Shown: positions 6,145 through 12,421 of the stretch, in pieces
How positions within the stretch are numbered: the first letter of the stretch is position 1
Layout of the letters: each line of letters begins with the position of its first letter
Assembly: GCA_003021755.1 (NCBI GenBank)
Contig: PXQZ01000037.1
Coordinates: forward strand, 1-13,558
Origin: Halobacteriales archaeon QH_8_67_36
Lineage (GTDB): Archaea > Halobacteriota > Halobacteria > Halobacteriales > Haloarculaceae
DNA: 13,558 nt
Direction: 5' to 3'
The notes under the pieces: model-generated
Told to the model about the DNA's origin: nothing
The model's input: the letters and a program-made list of their open reading frames with translations, nothing else
Databases searched by the model: none
Program-made: the position numbers and the translations under genes

Positions 6145-6885
6145 ATGTCAGTCGGGAGCGACGGGGTGATCGCCGGCCTCCGAATCGACCTCCGGCGGTT
6201 ACACGAGACGTGGATGGAGCTCGTCTACCCCCGCCAGCGGGGCGCGGGCGACACGGTGTTGGGCACCTGGCAGCCGGACACACAAATAGGGATGGTGCTG
6301 TATCGGGCCTGGTCGGCGCTGGGGGTCCCGGTCATCGCCCTGGTCTATCCGCTGGTCCTCCTGGGCGCGTTCGTCCGGTTCCAGACCCGCCGAATCGGCC
6401 ACACCGCGACCAGCATCGGCCTGCTCGGCGTCGTCGGGCTCTCGCTGGTGGTCTGGGGCGCACTCGCCGCGCTGGCCAGGTTCGAACTGTCCCTCGTTTC
6501 CGGTGGCTTTCTCGCCATCGCGCTGGCCGGCGGCGTGGCGACCGTCTCGGCCGCCCTGGCCGTCGGGACGAAGTCGGCCGGCGGCCGGGCTATGACGGTC
6601 CTGCTCGCCTACCCCTTCGCGATGACGGCCCTCTTCCTCCCGCCGGTCGTGGCCGCGCTGTTCTCGAAGACGCTCGCAGCCATCGTCCTCCCCAACAGCA
6701 CCGCGCTGGCCCAGTGGCTGCTGGACAACGCGCTCGCCCCCGTCGGCCTCGCGGAGACGTTCTCCCGGACGTTCGATCTGGAGGGGCTCGGCTACGTCGT
6801 GATGTGGCTGGCCATCTCCTTCCCGCTCGGCTGGGTGCTGGGGGCGCTGGTGTCGCTCGCCGACCTCGTCCGGCCCACGGAGTAA
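6145..6885 (+). CDS. Polytopic membrane protein of unknown function, 246 aa
   Basis: I do not recognise the family. The first 55 residues are soluble and mixed in charge (LRIDLRRLHETWMELVYPRQ). Hydrophobic segments follow at about 57-78, 89-111, 116-141, 149-173 and 216-240, so five membrane helices are likely, with a loop at 175-215 between the last two that is partly hydrophobic and could add a sixth. The second loop holds basic residues (RFQTRRIGHT), suggesting a cytoplasmic side. No enzymatic motif is visible. Some haloarchaeal YIP1-like or transporter-associated proteins have a similar layout, but I cannot assign it. ATG 6145 is supported by a promoter 27-36 nt upstream. The next gene starts 34 nt after its stop and may be co-transcribed. 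Confidence 0.78.
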   Translation: MSVGSDGVIAGLRIDLRRLHETWMELVYPRQRGAGDTVLGTWQPDTQIGMVLYRAWSALGVPVIALVYPLVLLGAFVRFQTRRIGHTATSIGLLGVVGLSLVVWGALAALARFELSLVSGGFLAIALAGGVATVSAALAVGTKSAGGRAMTVLLAYPFAMTALFLPPVVAALFSKTLAAIVLPNSTALAQWLLDNALAPVGLAETFSRTFDLEGLGYVVMWLAISFPLGWVLGALVSLADLVRPTE

Positions 6886-6919
6886 CGGTTTTGCGACTCC
6901 GCTCCTAACTCGCGCCTGT

Positions 6920-7105
6920 ATGGAACTAGACGCGCTGAAAACGGCCGTAGCCTTCCTCGTCCTGTTTGGCGTCCTCGCCGTCGGGACGCTGATGAGTCCG
7001 ATGACGACAAGCACCGTGATGATGGTACTCGGTGGCCTGCTCGTGTTCGGCGTCGTGACGCTGCTGCTGGGCGTCAAACACGGCGAATACCGCGCCTCAC
7101 ACTGA
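6920..7105 (+). CDS. Small two-helix membrane protein, 61 aa (possibly DUF7333-like)
   Basis: This short protein starts MELDALKTAVAFLVLFGVLA and ends GVKHGEYRASH. Two hydrophobic segments, about 8-26 and 33-51, predict a hairpin of membrane helices with a short basic C-terminal tail. The MELDALKTAV opening and the GVKHGEYRA ending are familiar from a conserved set of tiny haloarchaeal membrane proteins that I associate with DUF7333, from memory only. Function is unknown. It follows the 246-aa membrane protein by 34 nt on the same strand. That gap holds only a weak TATA-like TTTTGC, so it may have its own weak promoter or share the upstream transcript. Confidence 0.72.
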   Translation: MELDALKTAVAFLVLFGVLAVGTLMSPMTTSTVMMVLGGLLVFGVVTLLLGVKHGEYRASH

Positions 7106-7110
7106 CAGGG

Positions 7111-7154
7111 CTGTCGTAGGCGACTGCGGATGACGCCGGCACATACCACGACAG
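7111..7154. terminator. Inverted repeat between convergent genes
   Basis: CTGTCGT (7111-7117) and ACGACAG (7148-7154) are exact complements and fill the 51-bp gap between the 61-aa gene and the AMP-binding-like gene. As RNA from either strand it forms a stem-loop, so it may serve as a shared 3' end. Confidence 0.4.
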
Positions 7155-7156
7155 TC

Positions 7157-7780
7157 CTACAGGATATCGCCCGGTCGAACGACCGTCTTCTCCGGAACGT
7201 CCACGTCGACACCGGCGACGGCCACATCGCTCGCCGTGTCGTCGCCGAACCGGACGGTGGCCCCCGCACGCATCGGCGCGAGCAGCCCCGCGACGACGGC
7301 CCCCACGGAGGTGGCTGGCGCCCGGAACGCCACGGTCGTCTCGTCGTCGATGTCGTATGCTTCGACGACGCGCTCGCTCGCCGCCAGGACCTCTCCGTGT
7401 GTGTAAGTCCCCTCGCCGTCTCGCAGCGCCGGGTCGTCGGGCGCGCGTTCGCCCGGCGGCTGGAGCGGATTCTCGCTCCACAGTTCCCGCTCGAACCCCG
7501 CGACGGTCGGGTCGTCGCTCGGGCCGCCGTAGGCCAGCGCCTTCGTCCCCGGCGCCAGTTCGTAGCGGTCGAGCCACGCCGCCGGCGCGACGAGCGCCGT
7601 CGCGTCGATGTCAGTCCCCGGAACGAGGTCGGCCACCGCGCCGTCCAGCGTCGCGGCCAGCACTGCGAGCAGCCCGTCGGGACAGTCCCGGAGATAGCCC
7701 GGCTCGTCCCCGTCGGTCGGGTTCTTCGGCCCGACGACGACGGCGACGGCCATCGCTTCGCGGACCCCGTAGTGGCGCAT
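7157..7780 (-). CDS. AMP-binding (acyl-CoA synthetase)-like protein, short, probably 5'-damaged
   Basis: From ATG 7780 this gives 207 aa. TYTHGEVLAASERVVEAYDI (about 124-143) and the following VAFRAPATSVGAVVAGLLAP and GATVRFGD resemble the N-terminal subdomain of AMP-dependent acyl-CoA synthetases. The adenylation loops, A8 motif and C-terminal domain are absent, so it should not be catalytic; similar short proteins occur in haloarchaea. The frame remains open for 35 codons before the ATG and reads like real protein (APYSYRDFCTNVWKGGNL, directly before MRHYGVREAM), but no ATG, GTG or TTG occurs before the in-frame TGA at 7886-7888. The genuine start may therefore have been mutated, or an unusual start codon is used. 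The element at 7927-8300 lies 39 nt beyond that stop. Family assignment is moderate. Confidence 0.55.
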   Translation of the reverse strand: MRHYGVREAMAVAVVVGPKNPTDGDEPGYLRDCPDGLLAVLAATLDGAVADLVPGTDIDATALVAPAAWLDRYELAPGTKALAYGGPSDDPTVAGFERELWSENPLQPPGERAPDDPALRDGEGTYTHGEVLAASERVVEAYDIDDETTVAFRAPATSVGAVVAGLLAPMRAGATVRFGDDTASDVAVAGVDVDVPEKTVVRPGDIL

Positions 7781-7885
7781 GAGGTTCCCCCCTTTCCAGA
7801 CGTTCGTACAGAAGTCCCGGTAGCTGTACGGCGCCGACCGCTCCGGCGTCGAGAAGAGCGACTGTTGATTTGGGGACGCGAACAG
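7781..7885 (-). pseudogene. Start-less coding extension of the AMP-binding-like gene
   Basis: These 35 in-frame codons precede ATG 7780 and encode LFASPNQQSLFSTPERSAPY followed by SYRDFCTNVWKGGNL. The aromatic and Trp/Lys-containing pattern is typical of the first helix of these proteins and runs straight into RHYGVREAM. GC-ending codon choice continues up to about 7860. No standard start codon exists in it. A TATA-like GGAATTTTCTG (complement of 7887-7897) lies just beyond, so a promoter may survive while the start codon is lost. Confidence 0.45.
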
Positions 7886-7926
7886 TCAGAAAATTCCGTA
7901 CACTATCGGGCTTCGACCGCAGTACA

Positions 7927-8300
7927 GCCAGAAAGCCCCATCCATGCCGGCTGGTCAATTGGCTACGGGTGGACCGAAAGGGCCGTTGTCGGCGCTGTGC
8001 GCCGACTGCTCGGGAGAGCTTCGCTCTCCCGGTGGCTGGCTGAACGAAGGCGGACGACGCAAGCACCGCAGGGAGTAGCAACCGAGGAGCACAGCGAGGT
8101 CGTTCGGGAGACCTCTGGTCTCCCGTGATGAGCGTGGGACCGGCGGTCCCACGAACCTGCGAACGGGCGCTTCGCGCCCGTGAGCAGATGACGAGAGAGC
8201 TTCGCTCTCTCGAACCACCCCCGAGTTCAGCCAGGGCGAGAGCGAAGCTCTCGCGGGCAATCGGACGCTTCGCGTCCGATGACAGCCGGGGCTTTCTGGC
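7927..8300. repeat. 374-bp palindromic element with 13-bp terminal inverted repeats
   Basis: GCCAGAAAGCCCC (7927-7939) is matched exactly by its complement GGGGCTTTCTGGC (8288-8300). Inside are eight perfect hairpins plus two motifs shared with the element at 13216-13380: a 22-bp block at 7961-7982 containing GGCTACGGGTGGAC, and GACGACGCAAGCAC at 8053-8066. Open frames across it (for instance one reading GYGWTERAV) change character at each hairpin and are not credible proteins. It lies between the 5' end of the damaged AMP-binding-like gene and the 3' end of dnaJ. No transposase or obvious target-site duplication is present. Likely a non-autonomous mobile or REP-like repeat, or a structured RNA. 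Confidence 0.85.
7988..8280. repeat. Array of eight perfect stem-loops with 3-nt loops
   Basis: Stems and loops are: 7988-8006 (8 bp, TGT), 8011-8031 (9 bp, TTC), 8105-8125 (9 bp, TCT), 8133-8153 (9 bp, GGC), 8163-8181 (8 bp, TTC), 8192-8212 (9 bp, TTC), 8236-8254 (8 bp, GAA) and 8260-8280 (9 bp, TTC). Each stem differs in sequence, yet every base is paired. This points to selection for, or generation of, the hairpin shape and not a fixed sequence. The hairpin at 8105-8125 matches 18 of 21 bases of the one at 2072-2092. Confidence 0.88.
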
Positions 8301-8351
8301 CGTCTCCCTCGGAGCGTACCCCAGCAAATCCGACGACAGAAACAGGTTCTC

Positions 8352-9494
8352 CTACAGCGAGTTCTTCAGTTTCTCGAAGAACCCTTCCTCGACGTCGACC
8401 TCCTCGCCGCCGGCCTCGGCGAACTGTTCGAGGGCCTCCCTTTGCTCGCTGTTTAGCTCGTTGGGCGTGACGACCTGCACCTGGACGTAGAGGTCGCCGT
8501 TGCCGCGCCGGCGCAGGCGTGGCATCCCCTTGCCTTCCAGTCGGAAGACCTCGCCGCTCTGGGTGCCACTGGGGACATCGACTTCGACGTCGCCGTCGAG
8601 CGTCGGCACGGTGATGGCGTCGCCGAACACCGCCTGCGGGAACGAGATGGCGTGGTCGTGCTTGAGGTCGTCCCCGTCGCGCTCGAAGTCGGGGTGGTCA
8701 CGCACGGTTACCTGGATGAGGAGGTCGCCGTTGGGGCCGCCGTTCTCGCCGGGCGCGCCCTCCCGTTCCATCCGGAGGCTCTGGCCGTCGGCGATACCCG
8801 GGGGGATGTCCACTTCGAGGGTGGCCTGGTTGCGGACGGTGCCGTCGCCGCGACAGGTCGAACAGGTCTCGTCGTACAGCGTCCCTTCGCCCTCACAGCG
8901 CCGGCAGGTCGCGGTCTGCTGGACCCGACCCATCGGGGTCTGCTGGACGCGCGTGGTCTGGCCCTGCCCGTTACATTCGGGACAGGTTTCCGAGTCGGCG
9001 TCGGGCGGGTGTCCCTTCCCGCCGCAGTCCTCACAGGTCTCCGGACGCGTGACGGTTACCTGTTTGCTCGCGCCGGCGTAGGCCTCGTCGAGGCCGATGG
9101 TGAGTCGGGTCTGGAGGTCCTGGCCCTGACGCCGCCGGGAGCCGCCGCGGCCGCCGCCACCGCCGAAGAACTGGTCGAAGATGTCCTGCATGTCGAAGCC
9201 GCCGGCCCCACCGACGCCGCCCGCGCCGCCCATACCGCCCTGGCCGCCGCCGGCGCCGCCGCGCTTCTCGGCCTGCTCGAAGCGGTCGTGGCCCATCCGG
9301 TCGTACATCTGTCGTTTCTCCTCGTCGGTCAGCACTTCCTTGGCCTTCTTTGCCTTCTTGAACTTCTCCTCGGCGTTCGGGTCATCGCTCACGTCCGGGT
9401 GGTACTCCCGGGCTTTCTGCCGATAGGCCTCCTTGATCTCGTCTTCGGAGGCGTCCCGGGAGACCCCCAGTATCTCGTAGAAATCTTGGCTCAT
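8352..9494 (-). CDS. dnaJ: Chaperone protein DnaJ (Hsp40)
   Basis: This full-length 380-aa type I Hsp40 is the co-chaperone that delivers substrates to DnaK and stimulates its ATPase. The J domain (about 3-70) contains HPD at 32-34. A long Gly-rich region (78-120) includes DIFDQFFGGG. Four CxxCxGxG zinc motifs are intact: CEDCGGKG 154-161, CPECNGQG 171-178, CRRCEGEG 197-204 and CSTCRGDG 211-218. The C-terminal substrate-binding domains (about 225-350) follow, and the protein ends GFFEKLKNSL. ATG 9494 gives the family-standard MSQDFYEILGV. A T-rich CTTTTCAAG element about 31-38 nt upstream is a probable promoter. The gene is separated from dnaK by a pilin-like gene on the opposite strand, so it is transcribed on its own. 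Confidence 0.97.
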   Translation of the reverse strand: MSQDFYEILGVSRDASEDEIKEAYRQKAREYHPDVSDDPNAEEKFKKAKKAKEVLTDEEKRQMYDRMGHDRFEQAEKRGGAGGGQGGMGGAGGVGGAGGFDMQDIFDQFFGGGGGRGGSRRRQGQDLQTRLTIGLDEAYAGASKQVTVTRPETCEDCGGKGHPPDADSETCPECNGQGQTTRVQQTPMGRVQQTATCRRCEGEGTLYDETCSTCRGDGTVRNQATLEVDIPPGIADGQSLRMEREGAPGENGGPNGDLLIQVTVRDHPDFERDGDDLKHDHAISFPQAVFGDAITVPTLDGDVEVDVPSGTQSGEVFRLEGKGMPRLRRRGNGDLYVQVQVVTPNELNSEQREALEQFAEAGGEEVDVEEGFFEKLKNSL

Positions 9495-9599
9495 TCGTTG
9501 TATGAGTGGTACTGGATTGAGACACTTGAAAAGAACGGGTCGCCCACGTCGCCCGCCCCTCGCCCGTCGAACGCGCCCGATCGCCCGGGACCGGGGCGC

Positions 9600-9605
9600 T
9601 TATTT
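9600..9605 (+). promoter_or_regulatory. TATA box of the pilin-like gene
   Basis: TTATTT lies 25-30 nt before ATG 9630 inside an otherwise GC-rich divergent region shared with dnaJ. Placement fits a leaderless transcript. Confidence 0.6.
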
Positions 9606-9629
9606 CACCCCCGTGTAACAGTTCGCCCA

Positions 9630-10139
9630 ATGAGTGCCAGGTTGGACGCCCGCGGCGCCGTCACCGTCGAGCGCATCACAGTGTGGGGACTCGCGGCCCT
9701 GGTCGTTGCCGCACTGGCCGCGCTCGTCGGCCCCGGCATGGCCTTCGCAGACGCGACCCCGACGGCCGACTTCGAGGGCAGCTACGACGACACGACGGGG
9801 ACGCTGACGGTGACTCACGCCGGCGGTGCGGACCTGACTGACCGGAACACCCGATCGGTGGCGCTGGTCGTCACTGACACCGACGGCGAGACGACGACGC
9901 GACTCGTCTGGGCCGACGAGTCCGCGCTCCCGCTGACCGAGGGCGACGCCGTCACCGTCGACGACCCGAGCACCGACGCCGACGGCGACGGGAACTTCCT
10001 CGACGCCGAGCGCTCGGTCGGGTTCCATCTGGAACCGGGCGACACCGCCGACGTGGTCTGGACCGGCCGCCGGCCGGGCGCCCCGTCGATCCAGACCGAG
10101 ACGCTCGGCACGGTAACCGTCGCGAATTCGACGGGATAA
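9630..10139 (+). CDS. Secreted or surface protein with type IV prepilin-like N-terminus
   Basis: This 169-aa protein starts MSARLDARGAVTVERITVWG. Residues 8-14 (RGAVTVE) fit a class III prepilin signal: cleavage after G9 would leave Glu at mature position +5 (E14), followed by a hydrophobic helix (about 16-40) as in archaeal pilins. The mature part is acidic and beta-rich (GTLTVTHAGGADLTDRNT, SVALVVTDTDGETTTRLVW) with a calcium-like Asp stretch, STDADGDGNFLD. This resembles haloarchaeal pilin-like domains. A prepilin peptidase (PibD-type) and a pilus assembly system would be needed; neither is in the window. A simple signal anchor is the alternative. It is inserted on the plus strand between dnaJ and dnaK, with its own TATA box. 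Confidence 0.7.
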   Translation: MSARLDARGAVTVERITVWGLAALVVAALAALVGPGMAFADATPTADFEGSYDDTTGTLTVTHAGGADLTDRNTRSVALVVTDTDGETTTRLVWADESALPLTEGDAVTVDDPSTDADGDGNFLDAERSVGFHLEPGDTADVVWTGRRPGAPSIQTETLGTVTVANSTG

Positions 10140-10181
10140 CCCCCGCTCGACCTGAATCGTCCTCTTTTCGCCGCTTTGACC

Positions 10182-10187
10182 GATTTT
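10182..10187 (+). terminator. T-run after the pilin-like gene
   Basis: The stretch GATTTTTCAA, about 45 nt after the stop codon, is the strongest T-run on the plus strand in this convergent gap and is a plausible terminator. A weaker TCTTTTCG occurs about 20 nt after the stop. Confidence 0.4.
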
Positions 10188-10223
10188 TCAACCGCTGCCG
10201 ACTGACGCCTCGCTTTCGTCAAA

Positions 10224-10280
10224 CTGAGAAAGTGAGCGGAGCGAACTTTCTCGGACACCGGAAGACGTGCTCGCTCCGCT
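10224..10280. other. Hairpin with loop complementary to a downstream segment (possible pseudoknot) in the dnaK 3' region
   Basis: GAGAAAGT (10226-10233) pairs with ACTTTCTC (10245-10252), extended by two outer pairs including one wobble. Ten of the 11 loop bases (10235-10244, AGCGGAGCGA) are exactly complementary to 10271-10280 (TCGCTCCGCT). The transcript of either strand could form a pseudoknot or switch between two stems. It lies 39-95 nt beyond the dnaK stop codon. Confidence 0.55.
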
Positions 10281-10298
10281 GCGCGCGACTTCCGAGCC

Positions 10299-10315
10299 GA
10301 CGAGGACGTCTCGTC
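10299..10315 (-). terminator. Hairpin just after the dnaK stop codon
   Basis: GACGAG and CTCGTC pair as a 6-bp stem around a 5-nt loop, starting 3 nt after the dnaK TAA. It probably stabilises the 3' end; no strong U-run follows immediately. Confidence 0.4.
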
Positions 10316-10318
10316 GTG

Positions 10319-12214
10319 TTACTCCTCGTCGTCCTCGTCGACGTCTTCGAAGTCGGCGTCGACGTACTCCTCGCCCTGCCCGGCCGCGCCGCCTGCGCCC
10401 GCGGCGCCGCCCGGACCCGCACCGCCGGGACCAGCGCCGGCAGCGCCGGCCGCACCCGCGGCCTGCTGGGCCTGGCCCTCGTACATCTGCTTGCCGATTT
10501 CCTGGAGCGCCTCGCTCAGTTCCTCGGTGACTGCCTCGTAGTCCTCGCGGCCGGCGTCCTCGTCTTCGAGAGTCTCCTCGACGTCCTCGACCTTGGCCTC
10601 GATGTCCTCGATGACGTCGGCGTCGAGGTCCTCCTCGTTTTCCTCCATGAGGGTTTCGGCGCGTCGCACCGAGGCCTCGGCCTCGTTTCGGGCCTCGATT
10701 TCCTTGCGGCGTTCCTCGTCTTCCTCGGCGTGTTCCTCGGCTTCCTCCTGCATCTGCTCTATCTGCTCGTCGGAGAGGCCGGCGCCACCTTCGATGGTGA
10801 TGTCCTCCTTGTTGCCCGAGCCCTGGTCCTCGGCTTCGACGTTGACGATGCCGTTCTCGTCGATGTTGAACGAGACTTCGATCTGGGGCGTTCCGGCCGG
10901 GGCCGGCGGGATGCCCGAGAGGGCGAAGGCGCCGAGCAGTTCGTTCTCCTCGGCGATTTCGCGCTCGCCCTGGAAGACGCGAATCTGGACCTGCGTCTGG
11001 TTGGCCTGTGCGGTCGTGAATATCTTCGATTCCTCCGTCGGAATCGTGGTGTTCTTCTCGATGAGCCGCTCGAAGAGGCCACCCTTGACCTCGACACCGA
11101 GGGACAGTGGCGTCACGTCGAGCAGGACGATGTCGTCCACGTCGCCGGAGAGGATGCCGCCCTGGATGGCCGCGCCCAGCGCGACGGCCTCGTCGGGGTT
11201 GACGTTCTTCTTCGGCGCCTGGCCGGTCATCTCCTCGACTTGCTCCTGGACCTGGGGCATTCGCGTCGACCCGCCGACGAGGATGACCTCGTCGATGTCG
11301 CCCTTGTCGTAGCCGGCGTCGGAGAGGGCCTGCTCCGTCGGGTCAACCGTCCGGCCGATGAGGTCCTCGGTGAGGCTCTCGAACTTCGCGCGCGTGATCT
11401 TCTGTTCGAGGTCCAGCGGGCCGTCGTCAGTCGTAGCAATAAAGGGGAGGTTGATTCGGGTTTCCTTGCGCGAGGAGAGTTCCACCTTGGCTTCCTCGGC
11501 GGCCTCGGTCAGGCGCTGGAGGGCCTGGCGGTCCTCGCGCAGGTCGACGCCGTGTTCGGCCTCGAACTCGTCGGCGAGATAGTCGATGATGGCGTGGTCC
11601 CAGTCGTCGCCCCCGAGGTCGTTGTCCCCGTTGGTGGCGACGACCTCGTAGACGCCGCCACCCAGGTCGAGGATGGAGACGTCGAAGGTGCCTCCGCCGA
11701 GGTCGTAGACGAGGACGGTCTGGTCGGACTCGTCGTCCAGCCCGTAGGCCATCGCGGCCGCGGTGGGCTCGTTGACGATGCGCTCGACCTCGAAGCCGGC
11801 GATCTCGCCGGCGTCCTTGGTCGCCTGGCGCTGTCGGTCGTTGAAGTAGGCGGGGACGGTGATAACGGCCTTCTCGACGTCGTCGCCCAGATACTCCTCG
11901 GCGTCGCGCTTGATCTTCTGGAGTATCATCGCGGAGACCTGCTCCGGCGTGTACTCCTCGTCGTCGAGCGTGACCGAGTAGTCGTCCTCGCCCATGTGGC
12001 GCTTGATGGACTGGATGGTCTGCTCGGGGTTCTTTATCGCCTGATTCTTCGCCGGCTTGCCGACGAGGCGCTCCCCGTCGTCGAACGCGACGACGGAGGG
12101 TGTCGTCCGCTCGCCTTCCGCGTTGACGATGATTTCGGGGTCGCCACCTTCCATGACCGCGAACGCGCTGTTCGTGGTCCCGAGGTCGATACCCAGAATC
12201 TTGTTGCTCGCCAT
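10319..12214 (-). CDS. dnaK: Molecular chaperone DnaK (Hsp70)
   Basis: This complete 631-aa Hsp70 is an ATP-driven chaperone that binds unfolded protein segments and works with DnaJ and GrpE. The nucleotide-binding domain holds all three family signatures: IDLGTTNS (9-16), DLGGGTFDVSIL (171-182) and ILVGGSTRMPQVQ (311-323). The interdomain linker is VLLDVTPLSLGV (363-374). The substrate-binding beta domain spans about 375-480, and a highly charged helical lid about 480-580. The C-terminus is a Gly/Ala linker (585-613) and an acidic tail, EEYVDADFEDVDEDDEE. Acidic enrichment is typical of haloarchaeal forms. ATG 12214 gives MASNKILGIDLG, and a TATA box lies 29-34 nt upstream. grpE is upstream on the same strand with a 207-bp gap. 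Confidence 0.98.
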   Translation of the reverse strand: MASNKILGIDLGTTNSAFAVMEGGDPEIIVNAEGERTTPSVVAFDDGERLVGKPAKNQAIKNPEQTIQSIKRHMGEDDYSVTLDDEEYTPEQVSAMILQKIKRDAEEYLGDDVEKAVITVPAYFNDRQRQATKDAGEIAGFEVERIVNEPTAAAMAYGLDDESDQTVLVYDLGGGTFDVSILDLGGGVYEVVATNGDNDLGGDDWDHAIIDYLADEFEAEHGVDLREDRQALQRLTEAAEEAKVELSSRKETRINLPFIATTDDGPLDLEQKITRAKFESLTEDLIGRTVDPTEQALSDAGYDKGDIDEVILVGGSTRMPQVQEQVEEMTGQAPKKNVNPDEAVALGAAIQGGILSGDVDDIVLLDVTPLSLGVEVKGGLFERLIEKNTTIPTEESKIFTTAQANQTQVQIRVFQGEREIAEENELLGAFALSGIPPAPAGTPQIEVSFNIDENGIVNVEAEDQGSGNKEDITIEGGAGLSDEQIEQMQEEAEEHAEEDEERRKEIEARNEAEASVRRAETLMEENEEDLDADVIEDIEAKVEDVEETLEDEDAGREDYEAVTEELSEALQEIGKQMYEGQAQQAAGAAGAAGAGPGGAGPGGAAGAGGAAGQGEEYVDADFEDVDEDDEE

Positions 12215-12242
12215 CTTACCATGTCGTATCGGATTCGGCCGG

Positions 12243-12248
12243 TTAAAA
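12243..12248 (-). promoter_or_regulatory. TATA box of dnaK
   Basis: On the minus strand the segment reads ACTTTTAACC, with TTTTAA 29-34 nt before ATG 12214. dnaK therefore probably has its own promoter in addition to any read-through from grpE. The rest of the 207-bp grpE-dnaK gap shows no protein-like frame. Confidence 0.6.
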
Positions 12249-12421
12249 GTTGCTAGATGCGACGACCCCCGAATCGCGAGCAGTGGCCGCCTGCTGTCGG
12301 TTTTGCGTTTCCCACGCTTTGCTAACCGGTGGCGTTATTATGCACCGCAATCCGACCGCTCCGCGGTGTTCGCTGTTCCCAGCTGTCACGTTCGGCGACG
12401 GCTCGTCTCGCCCACCGTCAT

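Noticed and set aside
7130..8128. 332-codon plus-strand frame through the AMP-binding-like gene and the repeat element
   Set aside because: Its first part is antisense to a better supported gene, and the rest reads through hairpins with no protein-like pattern.
7955..8260. 101-codon minus-strand frame inside the 374-bp element
   Set aside because: Composition changes at every hairpin, there is no promoter, and it falls wholly within repeat DNA.
7988..8280. CRISPR array
   Set aside because: Repeats differ in sequence, are self-complementary and irregularly spaced. There are no constant repeats or uniform spacers, and no cas genes nearby.
7917..8310. Target-site duplication flanking the 374-bp element
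   Set aside because: The 10 bases on each side (7917-7926 and 8301-8310) show no direct repeat. The same holds for the flanks of the 165-bp element.
8652..9629. Long plus-strand frame running across dnaJ into the pilin-like gene
   Set aside because: The part before 9630 is antisense to dnaJ. Only the portion from ATG 9630, with its TATA box and prepilin-like start, is credible.
10232..12256. 674-codon open frame on the plus strand opposite dnaK
   Set aside because: It is the antisense shadow of dnaK. GC-rich codons with few A/T-starting stops leave the opposite strand open, and the translation is Val/Leu/Asp low-complexity with no domain.
12215..12421. Small gene or RNA in the grpE-dnaK gap
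   Set aside because: No protein-like frame or convincing structure beyond a weak 5-bp inverted repeat (12327-12347); only the dnaK TATA box is supportable.
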